Source: Thermoplasmata archaeon
GTDB lineage: Archaea > Thermoplasmatota > Thermoplasmata > Halarchaeoplasmatales > Halarchaeoplasmataceae
Direction of reading: 5' to 3'
Length of the DNA stretch: 15,041 nt
NCBI GenBank assembly: GCA_019594305.1
Contig: JAFDTZ010000047.1
Location: forward strand, 1 to 15,041
Shown here: piece by piece, positions 6,305 through 13,746 of the stretch
Numbering within the stretch: the stretch's first letter is position 1
Layout: each line of letters starts with the position of its first letter
Translations under genes and position numbers: made by a program
The notes under the pieces: model-generated
The model's input: the letters and a program-made list of their open reading frames with translations, nothing else
What the model was told of the DNA's origin: nothing
Databases searched by the model: none

Positions 6305-7549
6305 TTGCAATCAAAATATACTGTAGATAAATATGAAAAAATCGTGCTTGCCTATTCGGGAGGATTAGATACTTCATTTTGTATACCCTTCCTAAAGGAG
6401 AAATATGGTGCGGATGTGATCACAGTCACCGTTGATACAGGTGGTTTTACCAAGGATGAATTAGAAGATATGAAAGTGAAGTCAAAAAAATTAGGTGCCT
6501 CAAAACACATCACGATAGATGCACGATCAGGACTATTCAATGATTTTATTACATACCTGATAAAGGGAAACGTACTCAAAGGAGACGTTTATCCTCTGAG
6601 TGTCGGTGCTGAACGTGTTCTTCAGGCGACTGAAATAGTTAAAACTGCTAGAGAAGAGAATGCCGCGACCATAGCACACGGTTCCACACCAGCAGGCAAC
6701 GATCAAGTAAGATTTGATGTGGCCTTCAAAGTGCTTGCACCTGAGATAGATATACTGGCACCTGTAAGAGAGTTTGGTATAACCCGTGAAGAAGAGACAA
6801 AATATCTTACCGATACGGGGGTTGCGGTAAATGAAAAAATATCTAAATATTCCATAAACACCGGCCTATGGGGCACAACTATAGGCGGTGGCGAGACACA
6901 CGATAGCTGGGAGGAATTGCCCGAAGAGGCTTATACATATACTATACCTATTTCGGAAACGCCCGACGAACCGGAAATAGTAAAAATACGATTTCAAAAG
7001 GGTGTCCCTGTCTCATTGAACGACGAAACAAAGAGCGGACTCGAGATTGTGGAAGAATTGAACATGCTAGGGGGCATACATGGTGTGGGTAGAGAGATCC
7101 ATATCGGAGAAACTATCATGGGTATAAAGGGAAGGATAGCCTTCGAGGCACCGGGCCCGATGATATTGATAAAGGCACACAAGGAACTGGAGAAGATAGT
7201 ACTGACAAAGTGGCAGCAGTACTGGAAGGATCAGGTAAGTGAGTTCTTTGGTATCCTTTTACATGAAGCACTTTATTTTGATCCCGTTGTAAAAGACATC
7301 AAGGCTTTTTTGAATTCGAGCCAGGAAAAGGTAACAGGGGATGTAAGGATAAAGCTATTCAAAGGTAACATAAACACGATGGGTTGTAAAAGTCCTTATT
7401 CGTTGATGGACCGATCCACAGCAGTTTACGGAGAAGGTACAACACAATGGACAGGTTTAGATGCACAGGGATTCTGTAATATCTACGGGATGCCCGGAGT
7501 GATAGCAAAAAGGGTGGAAAAAAAGGGAGAGGAGTTAATTGAAAATTAA
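6305..7549 (+). CDS. argG: Argininosuccinate synthase
   Basis: A 414-residue enzyme that joins citrulline and aspartate with ATP to make argininosuccinate, the second-last step of arginine synthesis. The N-type PP-loop AYSGGLDTS is at residues 16-24, followed by IAHGSTPAGNDQVRFD, KYSINTGLWGTTIGG and GVGREIHIGETIMGIKGR, all characteristic of ArgG. The C-terminal block LTKWQQYWKDQV, LLHEALYFDPV and FLNSSQEKVTGDV matches my recollection of Bacteroidetes-type ArgG better than the usual archaeal form. The start must be TTG at 6305 (or ATT at 6302): no ATG or GTG lies between the upstream in-frame TGA at 6290 and the PP-loop. GTGAT at 6297-6301 serves as a close Shine-Dalgarno. First gene of the operon; it overlaps the next gene by 11 bp. 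Confidence 0.96.
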   Translation: MQSKYTVDKYEKIVLAYSGGLDTSFCIPFLKEKYGADVITVTVDTGGFTKDELEDMKVKSKKLGASKHITIDARSGLFNDFITYLIKGNVLKGDVYPLSVGAERVLQATEIVKTAREENAATIAHGSTPAGNDQVRFDVAFKVLAPEIDILAPVREFGITREEETKYLTDTGVAVNEKISKYSINTGLWGTTIGGGETHDSWEELPEEAYTYTIPISETPDEPEIVKIRFQKGVPVSLNDETKSGLEIVEELNMLGGIHGVGREIHIGETIMGIKGRIAFEAPGPMILIKAHKELEKIVLTKWQQYWKDQVSEFFGILLHEALYFDPVVKDIKAFLNSSQEKVTGDVRIKLFKGNINTMGCKSPYSLMDRSTAVYGEGTTQWTGLDAQGFCNIYGMPGVIAKRVEKKGEELIEN

Positions 7550-8579
7550 GGTAGATAAGATCAGTTCGTCCACTAAGAACGTGAAACTATCTCCCACGGT
7601 TGAGATATCTCCAAAAATAGAGGCAAAGGAAGGCAGCATACTGATAGTGAAAGCTCTCGAAGAGAATCCAGCCTATGGCTCTATCGAACTCATGTCCGGT
7701 AGAATGAGTAAAGTAATAGAGGGTGACGTACTTGCCTGTACCCTCGGAGAACGAAAAGCATCGACCGGATTCTACGGATATATTCCCGATAAAATAAAGC
7801 AGGGAGATAAGCTAAATATTCTCAATTACGGCGGAGTGATAGGGAAAGCGGTTTCGGGCAATCCCGAACTTGGTAAACCCATAGAAATAAAGGTATTAGG
7901 ACAGGCCTTGATATTCCCCACATTCAATGAGAGGATAAGTAAGGCTGCAAACATAGCTGAAGAACATATACCATGGAAAGAAAACTTGGAGAACAGTGTT
8001 CCACTCATCATAATATCCGCTTCATCCATGGACAGCGGGAAGACGACCGCCGCATGTGAGTTGATAAAGGGTTTGAGTGCCAAGGGTTACAAAGTGGCCG
8101 GTGCAAAACTAACCGGTGTTTCACGCATGAGAGACACATTGGATATGGAGGATTATGGGGCGGTAAAGGCGTTGAATTTTAACGATGCCGGTGTTGTTTC
8201 TACCACCAATAAAAATACAAACGAACTATCCAAGGGCATAATCCACGAGTTGAACAAGTCTAACATCGACTGCATCGTTATGGAATTAGGGGATGGTATA
8301 TTGGGATATTATGGTGTAAAATCTATATTATGTGACGAAAGGATAATGGAATTTACAAAAGGGCACATAGTGTGTGCCAATGACCATGTGGCCGCCTGGG
8401 GTGTAAAAAAGATATTCAAAGAATTAGGGTTGAATATATCTCTGATCTCCGGTAGGGTCACGGATAACGCCGTGGGTGTCGAATTCATAGAGGGGGAGCT
8501 GGGTTTGCCTGCAGCCAATGCGATCACAGAACATAGTAAACTGGTCACCATAATCGAAAAGGAGGTCTTCAAGCCATGA
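7539..8579 (+). CDS. P-loop protein of the arg operon (BioD/DUF1611-like); candidate glutamate N-acyltransferase
   Basis: A 346-residue protein I cannot name with certainty. Residues 1-125 look like a β-rich domain (LSPTVEISPKIEAKEGSILIV region; ELMSGRMSKVIEGDV; LNYGGVIGKA). Residues about 155-335 form a P-loop NTPase-like domain: SSMDSGKTTAACELIKGL (162-179), where SMDSGKT resembles the dethiobiotin-synthetase-type loop, then VAGAKLTGVSRMRDTLDMED, and IVMELGDGILGYYGV with a Walker-B-like position. No GNAT, ArgJ or amino-acid-kinase motif is present. The related DUF1611 family includes, as I recall, DgcN, a D-glutamate N-acetyltransferase. Located between argG and argC in an operon lacking ArgA and ArgJ, it may make N-acetyl- or N-succinylglutamate; that is inference. 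TTG start with GGAG at 7531-7534; it overlaps argG by 11 bp and argC by 4 bp (ATGA), so it is firmly part of the operon. Confidence 0.6.
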   Translation: MKIKVDKISSSTKNVKLSPTVEISPKIEAKEGSILIVKALEENPAYGSIELMSGRMSKVIEGDVLACTLGERKASTGFYGYIPDKIKQGDKLNILNYGGVIGKAVSGNPELGKPIEIKVLGQALIFPTFNERISKAANIAEEHIPWKENLENSVPLIIISASSMDSGKTTAACELIKGLSAKGYKVAGAKLTGVSRMRDTLDMEDYGAVKALNFNDAGVVSTTNKNTNELSKGIIHELNKSNIDCIVMELGDGILGYYGVKSILCDERIMEFTKGHIVCANDHVAAWGVKKIFKELGLNISLISGRVTDNAVGVEFIEGELGLPAANAITEHSKLVTIIEKEVFKP

Positions 8580-9595
8580 CTAAAAAGATCGCTATTATCG
8601 GTGCATCGGGATATACTGGTGGAGAATTGATGAGGTTGTTGATCTGCCATGAAGGCGTTGATATCGTAAAGGCAACCTCGCGCAACTATGAAGGAAAAAA
8701 TATTACGGACGTGCACCAGAATCTGTTGGGTTTTACGGACTTAAAATTTGCCAACGAGCCTTTGGAGGATATGGCTAAAGAAACCGACCTTATGTTCTTT
8801 GCACTTCCCCATTCCAAGGCCATGGGTCTTGTACCTAAAGTATATGGGAAAACAAGAATAATCGACTTGTCGGCGGATTATCGTTTGAAGGATTCCGATG
8901 ATTATGATAGATCATACACAACACACGAATCACCAAGCTTAATAGATGAATTCGTTTACGGTCTGCCGGAATATAACAGGGAGAAGATAAGAGGCGCATA
9001 TAACATAGCGAATCCGGGTTGTTTTCCCACCGCATCGCTGCTCGCACTCATACCTCTAGCAAAGGAAAATTTACTCACCGGAAACGTTGTTATAGACGCA
9101 AAAACCGGCTCTTCGGGCTCCGGTGTGAATCCCTCCAAAGTTGCACATCATCCTGAAAGGGCATGCGATTTCAGGGCTTACAAGGTATTGGGGCATCAAC
9201 ATCAGCCGGAGATACTGCAGGAATTAAAGAGATATAATGAAGGTCTGTTCGACCAGACTTTCGTTACTCACTCGACACCCATGATTAGAGGTATATTCAT
9301 CACCGCTTATGTGTTCCCGAAGAAAGAAATATCAGAGGAAGAATTGAAGGATATATACGAAAAATACTACGAAGATGAACAGTTTGTACGGATAGTAGAC
9401 CAGGCAAGATGTACCGTGGTAAAAAACACAAATTTCTGTGATTTAAGTTTACATTCCGATGGCAGGAAATTGGTGATCACCGCCGCTATAGATAATCTGA
9501 TCAAGGGTGCATCGGGAACGGCTATACAGAATATGAACCTTATGCTCGAATTTGATGAGAACACTTCTTTGATGTATCCCGGATGGTACCCTTAA
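8576..9595 (+). CDS. argC: N-acylglutamyl-phosphate reductase
   Basis: A 339-residue NADPH-dependent reductase converting N-acylglutamyl-5-phosphate to the semialdehyde. The dinucleotide-binding GASGYTGGELMRLL (residues 9-22) opens the Rossmann domain. The catalytic cysteine is Cys149 in ANPGCFPTASLLAL. DAKTGSSGSGVNP, HHPERACDFRAYKVLGHQHQPE and FVTHSTPMIRGI are the remaining family blocks. The full length and all motifs indicate a functional enzyme. Because the carbamoyltransferase in the operon prefers an acylated substrate, the acyl group here may be succinyl instead of acetyl; the ArgC sequence itself does not tell me which. ATG overlaps the upstream stop as ATGA, with GGAGGT at 8561-8566. 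A LysW-linked role (LysY) is unlikely because argF', argG and argH are in the same operon and no LysW-like gene is seen. Confidence 0.95.
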   Translation: MTKKIAIIGASGYTGGELMRLLICHEGVDIVKATSRNYEGKNITDVHQNLLGFTDLKFANEPLEDMAKETDLMFFALPHSKAMGLVPKVYGKTRIIDLSADYRLKDSDDYDRSYTTHESPSLIDEFVYGLPEYNREKIRGAYNIANPGCFPTASLLALIPLAKENLLTGNVVIDAKTGSSGSGVNPSKVAHHPERACDFRAYKVLGHQHQPEILQELKRYNEGLFDQTFVTHSTPMIRGIFITAYVFPKKEISEEELKDIYEKYYEDEQFVRIVDQARCTVVKNTNFCDLSLHSDGRKLVITAAIDNLIKGASGTAIQNMNLMLEFDENTSLMYPGWYP

Positions 9596-9608
9596 TGGAG
9601 GTTTAGCT

Positions 9609-10784
9609 ATGAAGACAAGCACGATAATAAATTTGGAAGATCGATATCAACTGCATACCTACAATAAGTTTCCAATCGTCTTGGTTAAAGGATCGGGGGT
9701 CAAGGTTTGGGATGCCGAAGGTAAAGAATATACTGACCTATACGGGGGACACGCCGTGACCATCTTGGGTCATTGTCATCCCGCTTTGGTGGATGCCATA
9801 AAGAAACAGAGTGAACGTTTACTGTTCTACTCAAATGCTGTTTACAGCGACACGAGAGCAAAGGCGAGCAGGAGGCTTATCAAAGTCACGCCCAAAGGTT
9901 TGAATAAGGTCTTTTTCTGTAATAGCGGAACGGAGGCTAACGAAACCGCCCTAAAACTGGCACGTAAATATACTGGAAAAAGCGGAATTATTGCAATGAA
10001 AGAAGGCTTTCACGGCCGAACGATAGGATCACTGAGCGTAACAGGCATAGAAAAATATCGCACCCAATTCACACCGGTTATTGAAGGAACCCGTCTGGCA
10101 GAATTCGGTAACATGGATAGTATAAAAGCTATGACGGACGATAATACAGGCGCAATAATCCTAGAGCCTATACAGAGCATGGCGGGCATTCGAACCGCAT
10201 CATATGAATTCTTTCAGGAGTTAAAAAGTCATTGTGAGGAACATGATATGGTGTTGATATTCGATGAAGTTCAAACAGGGTTCGGTAGAACGGGTAAGAT
10301 GTTCGCATCCCAGTACTACAACGTAACCCCCGATATAATCACATGTGCAAAGGGTATAGCCGGAGGGTTCCCCATGGGTGCAGTCATATTGTCAGAAAAG
10401 ATTGCAGACACTGTTTCCTACGGTGAGCATGGTTCCACATTTGGAGGCGGGCCCCTTGCATGCGCCACTTTGGATGCGACCATCAAAACGATACTGCTAG
10501 ACGAACTTCTGGATAACGTCAACAAAATCGGTGAACATATCTTTGAAAAACTTAGTTCACTGGACGGTATCCAAGAGATAAGGGGTGTCGGTCTACTGAG
10601 AGGTTTCAAAATGAACATCGATGCTAAAACCGTTCAATCCAAATTACTCGATAAAGGGATAATAGTCGGAACGGCGGTTTCGGAACCGGATGTCATCAGA
10701 GTTATGCCCTCTTTGATAATAGATAGAGCGAACATAGATGAGTTTTACTCGTGTATGGAACAGATTTTAAAGGAGACGAATTGA
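9609..10784 (+). CDS. argD: N-acylornithine aminotransferase (PLP)
   Basis: A 391-residue class III PLP aminotransferase that converts the acylglutamate semialdehyde to N-acylornithine with glutamate as amino donor. Phosphate-binding SGTEANETALKLARK (residues 106-120), EGFHGRTIGSLSVTG, LEPIQSMAGI, FDEVQTGFGRTG with Asp219 contacting the pyridine nitrogen, the Schiff-base Lys248 in CAKGIAGGFPMGA, and GSTFGGGPLACA are all intact. Length is normal for ArgD. The start ATG has GGAGGT at 9597-9602 with a 6-nt spacer, the strongest Shine-Dalgarno of the operon, and a 13-nt gap to argC, the largest gap in the operon. The same enzyme often serves succinyl- and acetyl-substrates, so it is compatible with either acyl route. 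Confidence 0.95.
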   Translation: MKTSTIINLEDRYQLHTYNKFPIVLVKGSGVKVWDAEGKEYTDLYGGHAVTILGHCHPALVDAIKKQSERLLFYSNAVYSDTRAKASRRLIKVTPKGLNKVFFCNSGTEANETALKLARKYTGKSGIIAMKEGFHGRTIGSLSVTGIEKYRTQFTPVIEGTRLAEFGNMDSIKAMTDDNTGAIILEPIQSMAGIRTASYEFFQELKSHCEEHDMVLIFDEVQTGFGRTGKMFASQYYNVTPDIITCAKGIAGGFPMGAVILSEKIADTVSYGEHGSTFGGGPLACATLDATIKTILLDELLDNVNKIGEHIFEKLSSLDGIQEIRGVGLLRGFKMNIDAKTVQSKLLDKGIIVGTAVSEPDVIRVMPSLIIDRANIDEFYSCMEQILKETN

Positions 10785-10785
10785 T

Positions 10786-11796
10786 ATGAAAGCAAAAAGA
10801 AACTTTATTACTACAGAGGACTGGTCGAAGGACGAATTGGACAGTCTATTGAATCTGGCCCTAAGTTTGAAAAAGGTGCCCTACAATGAACACCTAAAGA
10901 AAAAAAGCCTGTTCATGGTATTTTTCAATCCTTCACTACGTACAAGGTCAAGTTTTGAGATGGCGATGTTCCAGTGCGGCGGCTCCGCCGTGAACCTGTC
11001 TGTGGGGCAGGACACATGGAAACTCGAACACAAGCTAGGAACCGTCATGGACGGTGCGTCATCGGAGCACATAAAGGATGCATCTAAAGTTTTATCTAGG
11101 TACGGAGACGCTATCGCCGTAAGGTGCTTTCCGGGTATGACTGACTGGGAGGAAGATGCGAAGGATTCCGTTATCCGGGGTTTTGCGGAGAACGCTACCG
11201 TTCCGGTCATCAACATGGAGTCATCATTGTATCATCCTTGTCAGGGACTTGCCGATATGATGACCATTAAGGAGAATATCGGTGAACCGAAGAAAAAGAA
11301 ATTTGTGCTCACTTGGTGCTATCATCCCAAGCCGTTACCGATGTCTGTTCCTAATTCAGCTGCATTGATCTCAAGTACATTCGGTATGGATGTTAAGATA
11401 GTATGCCCGGAAGGTTATGAATTGAGTCATGATGTGATAAAGACCATAAAAAATAATTGTGCACGGGAAAACAGTGATTTTGAGTTGGTGCACGAGCTTG
11501 ACAAGGGTGTAGAAGATGCAGATATAGTGTACGCAAAAAGCTGGGGTTCTTTAGAGCATTATGGAAACTGGGAATATGAGAATAAGATAAGAGAGAAATT
11601 AAAAGATTGGAAGATAACTAAAGATGTGATGAAAAGAACGAACAACGCAAAGTTCATGCATTGTTTACCCGTAAGAAGAAATGTAGTAGTTGATGATGAT
11701 GTGATAGACAGCGATGTAAGTGTAGTTTACGATCAAGCGGAGAACAGGCTGCACGCTCAGAAGGCTTTGCTTACAAGTATACTAGGTGATGCATAA
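10786..11796 (+). CDS. argF: N-acylornithine carbamoyltransferase (AOTCase/SOTCase family, SOTCase-like residues)
   Basis: A 336-residue transcarbamylase that moves the carbamoyl group from carbamoyl phosphate to N-acylornithine, giving N-acylcitrulline. Carbamoyl-phosphate residues are in FFNPSLRTRSSFE (46-58) and HPCQGLAD (150-157); HCLPVRRN (292-299) is the conserved late block. Compared from memory with Xanthomonas AOTCase, whole segments match (FFNPS-RTR-SFE, LGTVMDG, FPGMTDW versus FPKFVDW, WTYHPKPL, VYAKSWG, GNWE, AENRLH-QKA), clearly unlike classical OTCase. At Glu92 of Xanthomonas AOTCase, reported to set acetyl versus succinyl specificity, this protein has Ser93; at Asn185 it has Pro185, as in Bacteroides SOTCase, and DTWKLE (76-81) also resembles the Bacteroides GAWKLE. 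The succinyl substrate is therefore favoured. ATG lies one nucleotide after the argD stop; its own stop overlaps argB by 1 bp. Confidence 0.9.
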   Translation: MKAKRNFITTEDWSKDELDSLLNLALSLKKVPYNEHLKKKSLFMVFFNPSLRTRSSFEMAMFQCGGSAVNLSVGQDTWKLEHKLGTVMDGASSEHIKDASKVLSRYGDAIAVRCFPGMTDWEEDAKDSVIRGFAENATVPVINMESSLYHPCQGLADMMTIKENIGEPKKKKFVLTWCYHPKPLPMSVPNSAALISSTFGMDVKIVCPEGYELSHDVIKTIKNNCARENSDFELVHELDKGVEDADIVYAKSWGSLEHYGNWEYENKIREKLKDWKITKDVMKRTNNAKFMHCLPVRRNVVVDDDVIDSDVSVVYDQAENRLHAQKALLTSILGDA

Positions 11797-12710
11797 TGGA
11801 AAGGGTTCGTTTTCTTCTGGAGTTTTTGCCTTACATACAAAAATTCAGGGGTAGAACCTTTGTCATCAAAATTGGTGGCTCCGTTCTTGAAGACGAGAAG
11901 GTACTGCACAAGATCGCAAAAGATATCAGTGTACTTTATAATATCGGGATCAAGATTATCTTGATACACGGAGGGGGGCCTCAGGCGGATGATTTGCTAA
12001 ACAGATTGAACCATAAACCAAATAAGATCGCCGGCAGAAGGATAACCGATGACGAAACACTCGAAGTTACCAAGATGGTTTACGGTGGTAAGATAAATAT
12101 TGAGATAACAGCGGCTTTACAGCGATACAAGACCAAAGCAATTGGTTTTAGCGGGGTTTCATGCAATACTGTTTACGCAAAAAGAAGGGATATCACAACC
12201 ATAATGGACCCGGATACCGGTCGATCAGAGGATATTGATTTTGGATATGTAGGAGATATCGTCGATGTTAATTTGGAACTACTGAACAGTATGATAAATC
12301 AACATTACATACCCGTCATAGCATGTTTGGGTATCGATAAGGAAGGAACCATACTGAATATCAATGCGGATACTATAGCCCAGGAGATAGGTAAAAAGGT
12401 CGGTGCGGAAAAACTGATATATGTAACAAACGTCCATGGTATTTTAGAAAAAAAAGACGACCCTACTACCGTGATATCTTATCTCGATCTAAAGAGTGCA
12501 AAGGAATTGCTGGAAGAGGGAAAAATTACCGGAGGTATGATGCCAAAATTGCACAACTGTATATCCGCAATAGAAAATGATGTGAAGAGGGTTCACATAA
12601 TAGACGGGAATTTGGAACACAGTCTCCTGATAGAGGTATTCACGAATCAGGGATGCGGCACCCTGATGGAAAAGGAGACCAATGGAGAACTGATCCAAGA
12701 TGGAAACTGA
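11796..12710 (+). CDS. argB: N-acylglutamate kinase
   Basis: A 304-residue amino-acid kinase phosphorylating N-acylglutamate at the γ-carboxyl. FVIKIGGSVLED (22-33) carries the catalytic Lys25, LIHGGGPQADDL (56-67) is the phosphate loop, and INADTIAQEIGKKVGAEK, ITGGMMPKL and HIIDGNLEHSLLIEVF with TNQGCGTLM complete the family. An N-terminal helix (LLEFLPYIQKFRGR, 7-20) precedes the kinase core. Such a helix is typical of the hexameric, arginine-inhibited kinases and is absent from the short insensitive ones, so feedback inhibition by arginine is likely here. As I recall, Bacteroidetes ArgB is the short form, so this gene may have another origin than argG and argH. ATG overlaps the argF stop by one base; the 3' end overlaps argE by 11 bp. 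Confidence 0.93.
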   Translation: MERVRFLLEFLPYIQKFRGRTFVIKIGGSVLEDEKVLHKIAKDISVLYNIGIKIILIHGGGPQADDLLNRLNHKPNKIAGRRITDDETLEVTKMVYGGKINIEITAALQRYKTKAIGFSGVSCNTVYAKRRDITTIMDPDTGRSEDIDFGYVGDIVDVNLELLNSMINQHYIPVIACLGIDKEGTILNINADTIAQEIGKKVGAEKLIYVTNVHGILEKKDDPTTVISYLDLKSAKELLEEGKITGGMMPKLHNCISAIENDVKRVHIIDGNLEHSLLIEVFTNQGCGTLMEKETNGELIQDGN

Positions 12711-13746
12711 AGAACTGTTAAAGAAATTGGTGGATATTCCCAGTATCTCCGGAGAAGAAGATAATATCAGTGATTTTATTTGTGACCATTTGAAGGAAAA
12801 TGGTATCTCTGCGAAAAAGTACAAAAAAAATGTTTATTGTTCCGTAGGTAAAGGAAAACACTCCGTACTTTTGAACTCGCATATGGATACCGTACCGGTA
12901 TGCCCCGGCTGGTCCGGGGATCCATTTAAAGCGGTTGAAAAGGATGGATATATCTTTGGATTGGGTGCAAATGATGCAAAGGGAAGCCTTTCGGCCATGA
13001 TTACGGCGATGATAGAACTTGCTGATGAAGAATTTAATGGTAAAGTGTACTTCGGAGCCTCTGTGGAAGAGGAGTGCGGGAATAGAGGTATAGTTGAACT
13101 AAATAGTAAAATACCCAAAGTGGATGGGGCTATCATCGGAGAGCCCACGGGTCTGGATATAGCAAGGGGTATGAGAGGTTTGGCCATATTACAGTTAAGG
13201 ATAAAGGGAAAGAGTGCCCATGCTTCCAGACCGAACGAGGGCGAAAATGCCATCTGCAGCGCGGCGTGGGAGATCTTACGATTGAGCTCGATGACGTTCC
13301 ATAAAGATCATCCGCTACTGGGTAATCCTACGATATCAGTTACCTTGATAGAAGGAGGGGAAAAGAACAACGTTATACCGGGAGAATGTAAATTCACTTT
13401 GGACTTAAGAAGTACGCCCAACTACGATAACAACGAGATGATCCGTACCATATCCAACCTGTCAACATGCGATGTTGAAGTTTTAAGTAATAGATTACAC
13501 GCTAAAGAGACGGATGAGCAGGAGATAATAGTAAAGGCGGCTAAGAAGGTAAATCCGGTCGGAAAGATAATCGGTTTCAAAGGTATGTGCGATTTTGTTT
13601 TTGTGGATGCACCAGGGATTATATTCGGTCCCGGAACCAGTGCGATGTCTCACGCACCTAACGAGCGTATAGATTTAGAGGAAGTTAAAAAGGCATCAAC
13701 ACTATATCGTGATATTGTCAAGGAATATTTAGGGTGGTATCCGTGA
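12700..13746 (+). CDS. argE: M20 family N-acylcitrulline/N-acylornithine deacylase
   Basis: A 348-residue zinc deacylase of peptidase family M20. Metal and catalytic positions are readable: HMDTVPV (His61, Asp63), LGANDAKGSL (Asp92), VEEECGNRG (general base Glu124, ligand Glu125), GEPTGLD (Glu148) and GTSAMSHAPNE (His318). HASRPNEGENA marks the dimerisation/lid domain. ArgE and DapE belong to the same family; gene context assigns it to arginine. Since the neighbouring transcarbamylase makes an acylated citrulline, this enzyme most likely removes the acetyl or succinyl group from N-acylcitrulline to give citrulline for ArgG, as in Xanthomonas. It overlaps argB by 11 bp and its stop overlaps the argH GTG as GTGA, so translation is coupled on both sides. 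Confidence 0.92.
   Translation: METEELLKKLVDIPSISGEEDNISDFICDHLKENGISAKKYKKNVYCSVGKGKHSVLLNSHMDTVPVCPGWSGDPFKAVEKDGYIFGLGANDAKGSLSAMITAMIELADEEFNGKVYFGASVEEECGNRGIVELNSKIPKVDGAIIGEPTGLDIARGMRGLAILQLRIKGKSAHASRPNEGENAICSAAWEILRLSSMTFHKDHPLLGNPTISVTLIEGGEKNNVIPGECKFTLDLRSTPNYDNNEMIRTISNLSTCDVEVLSNRLHAKETDEQEIIVKAAKKVNPVGKIIGFKGMCDFVFVDAPGIIFGPGTSAMSHAPNERIDLEEVKKASTLYRDIVKEYLGWYP

Noticed and set aside
9578..13743. ArgC and ArgE both end in Gly-Trp-Tyr-Pro
   Set aside because: The two genes encode unrelated folds and the shared four residues are short; I treat it as coincidence.
8576..13746. ArgC, ArgD, ArgB and ArgE as LysW-linked lysine/arginine enzymes (LysY, LysJ, LysZ, LysK)
   Set aside because: No LysW or LysX gene is seen in the window, and the same operon has argF', argG and argH, including a carbamoyltransferase for acylated substrates.
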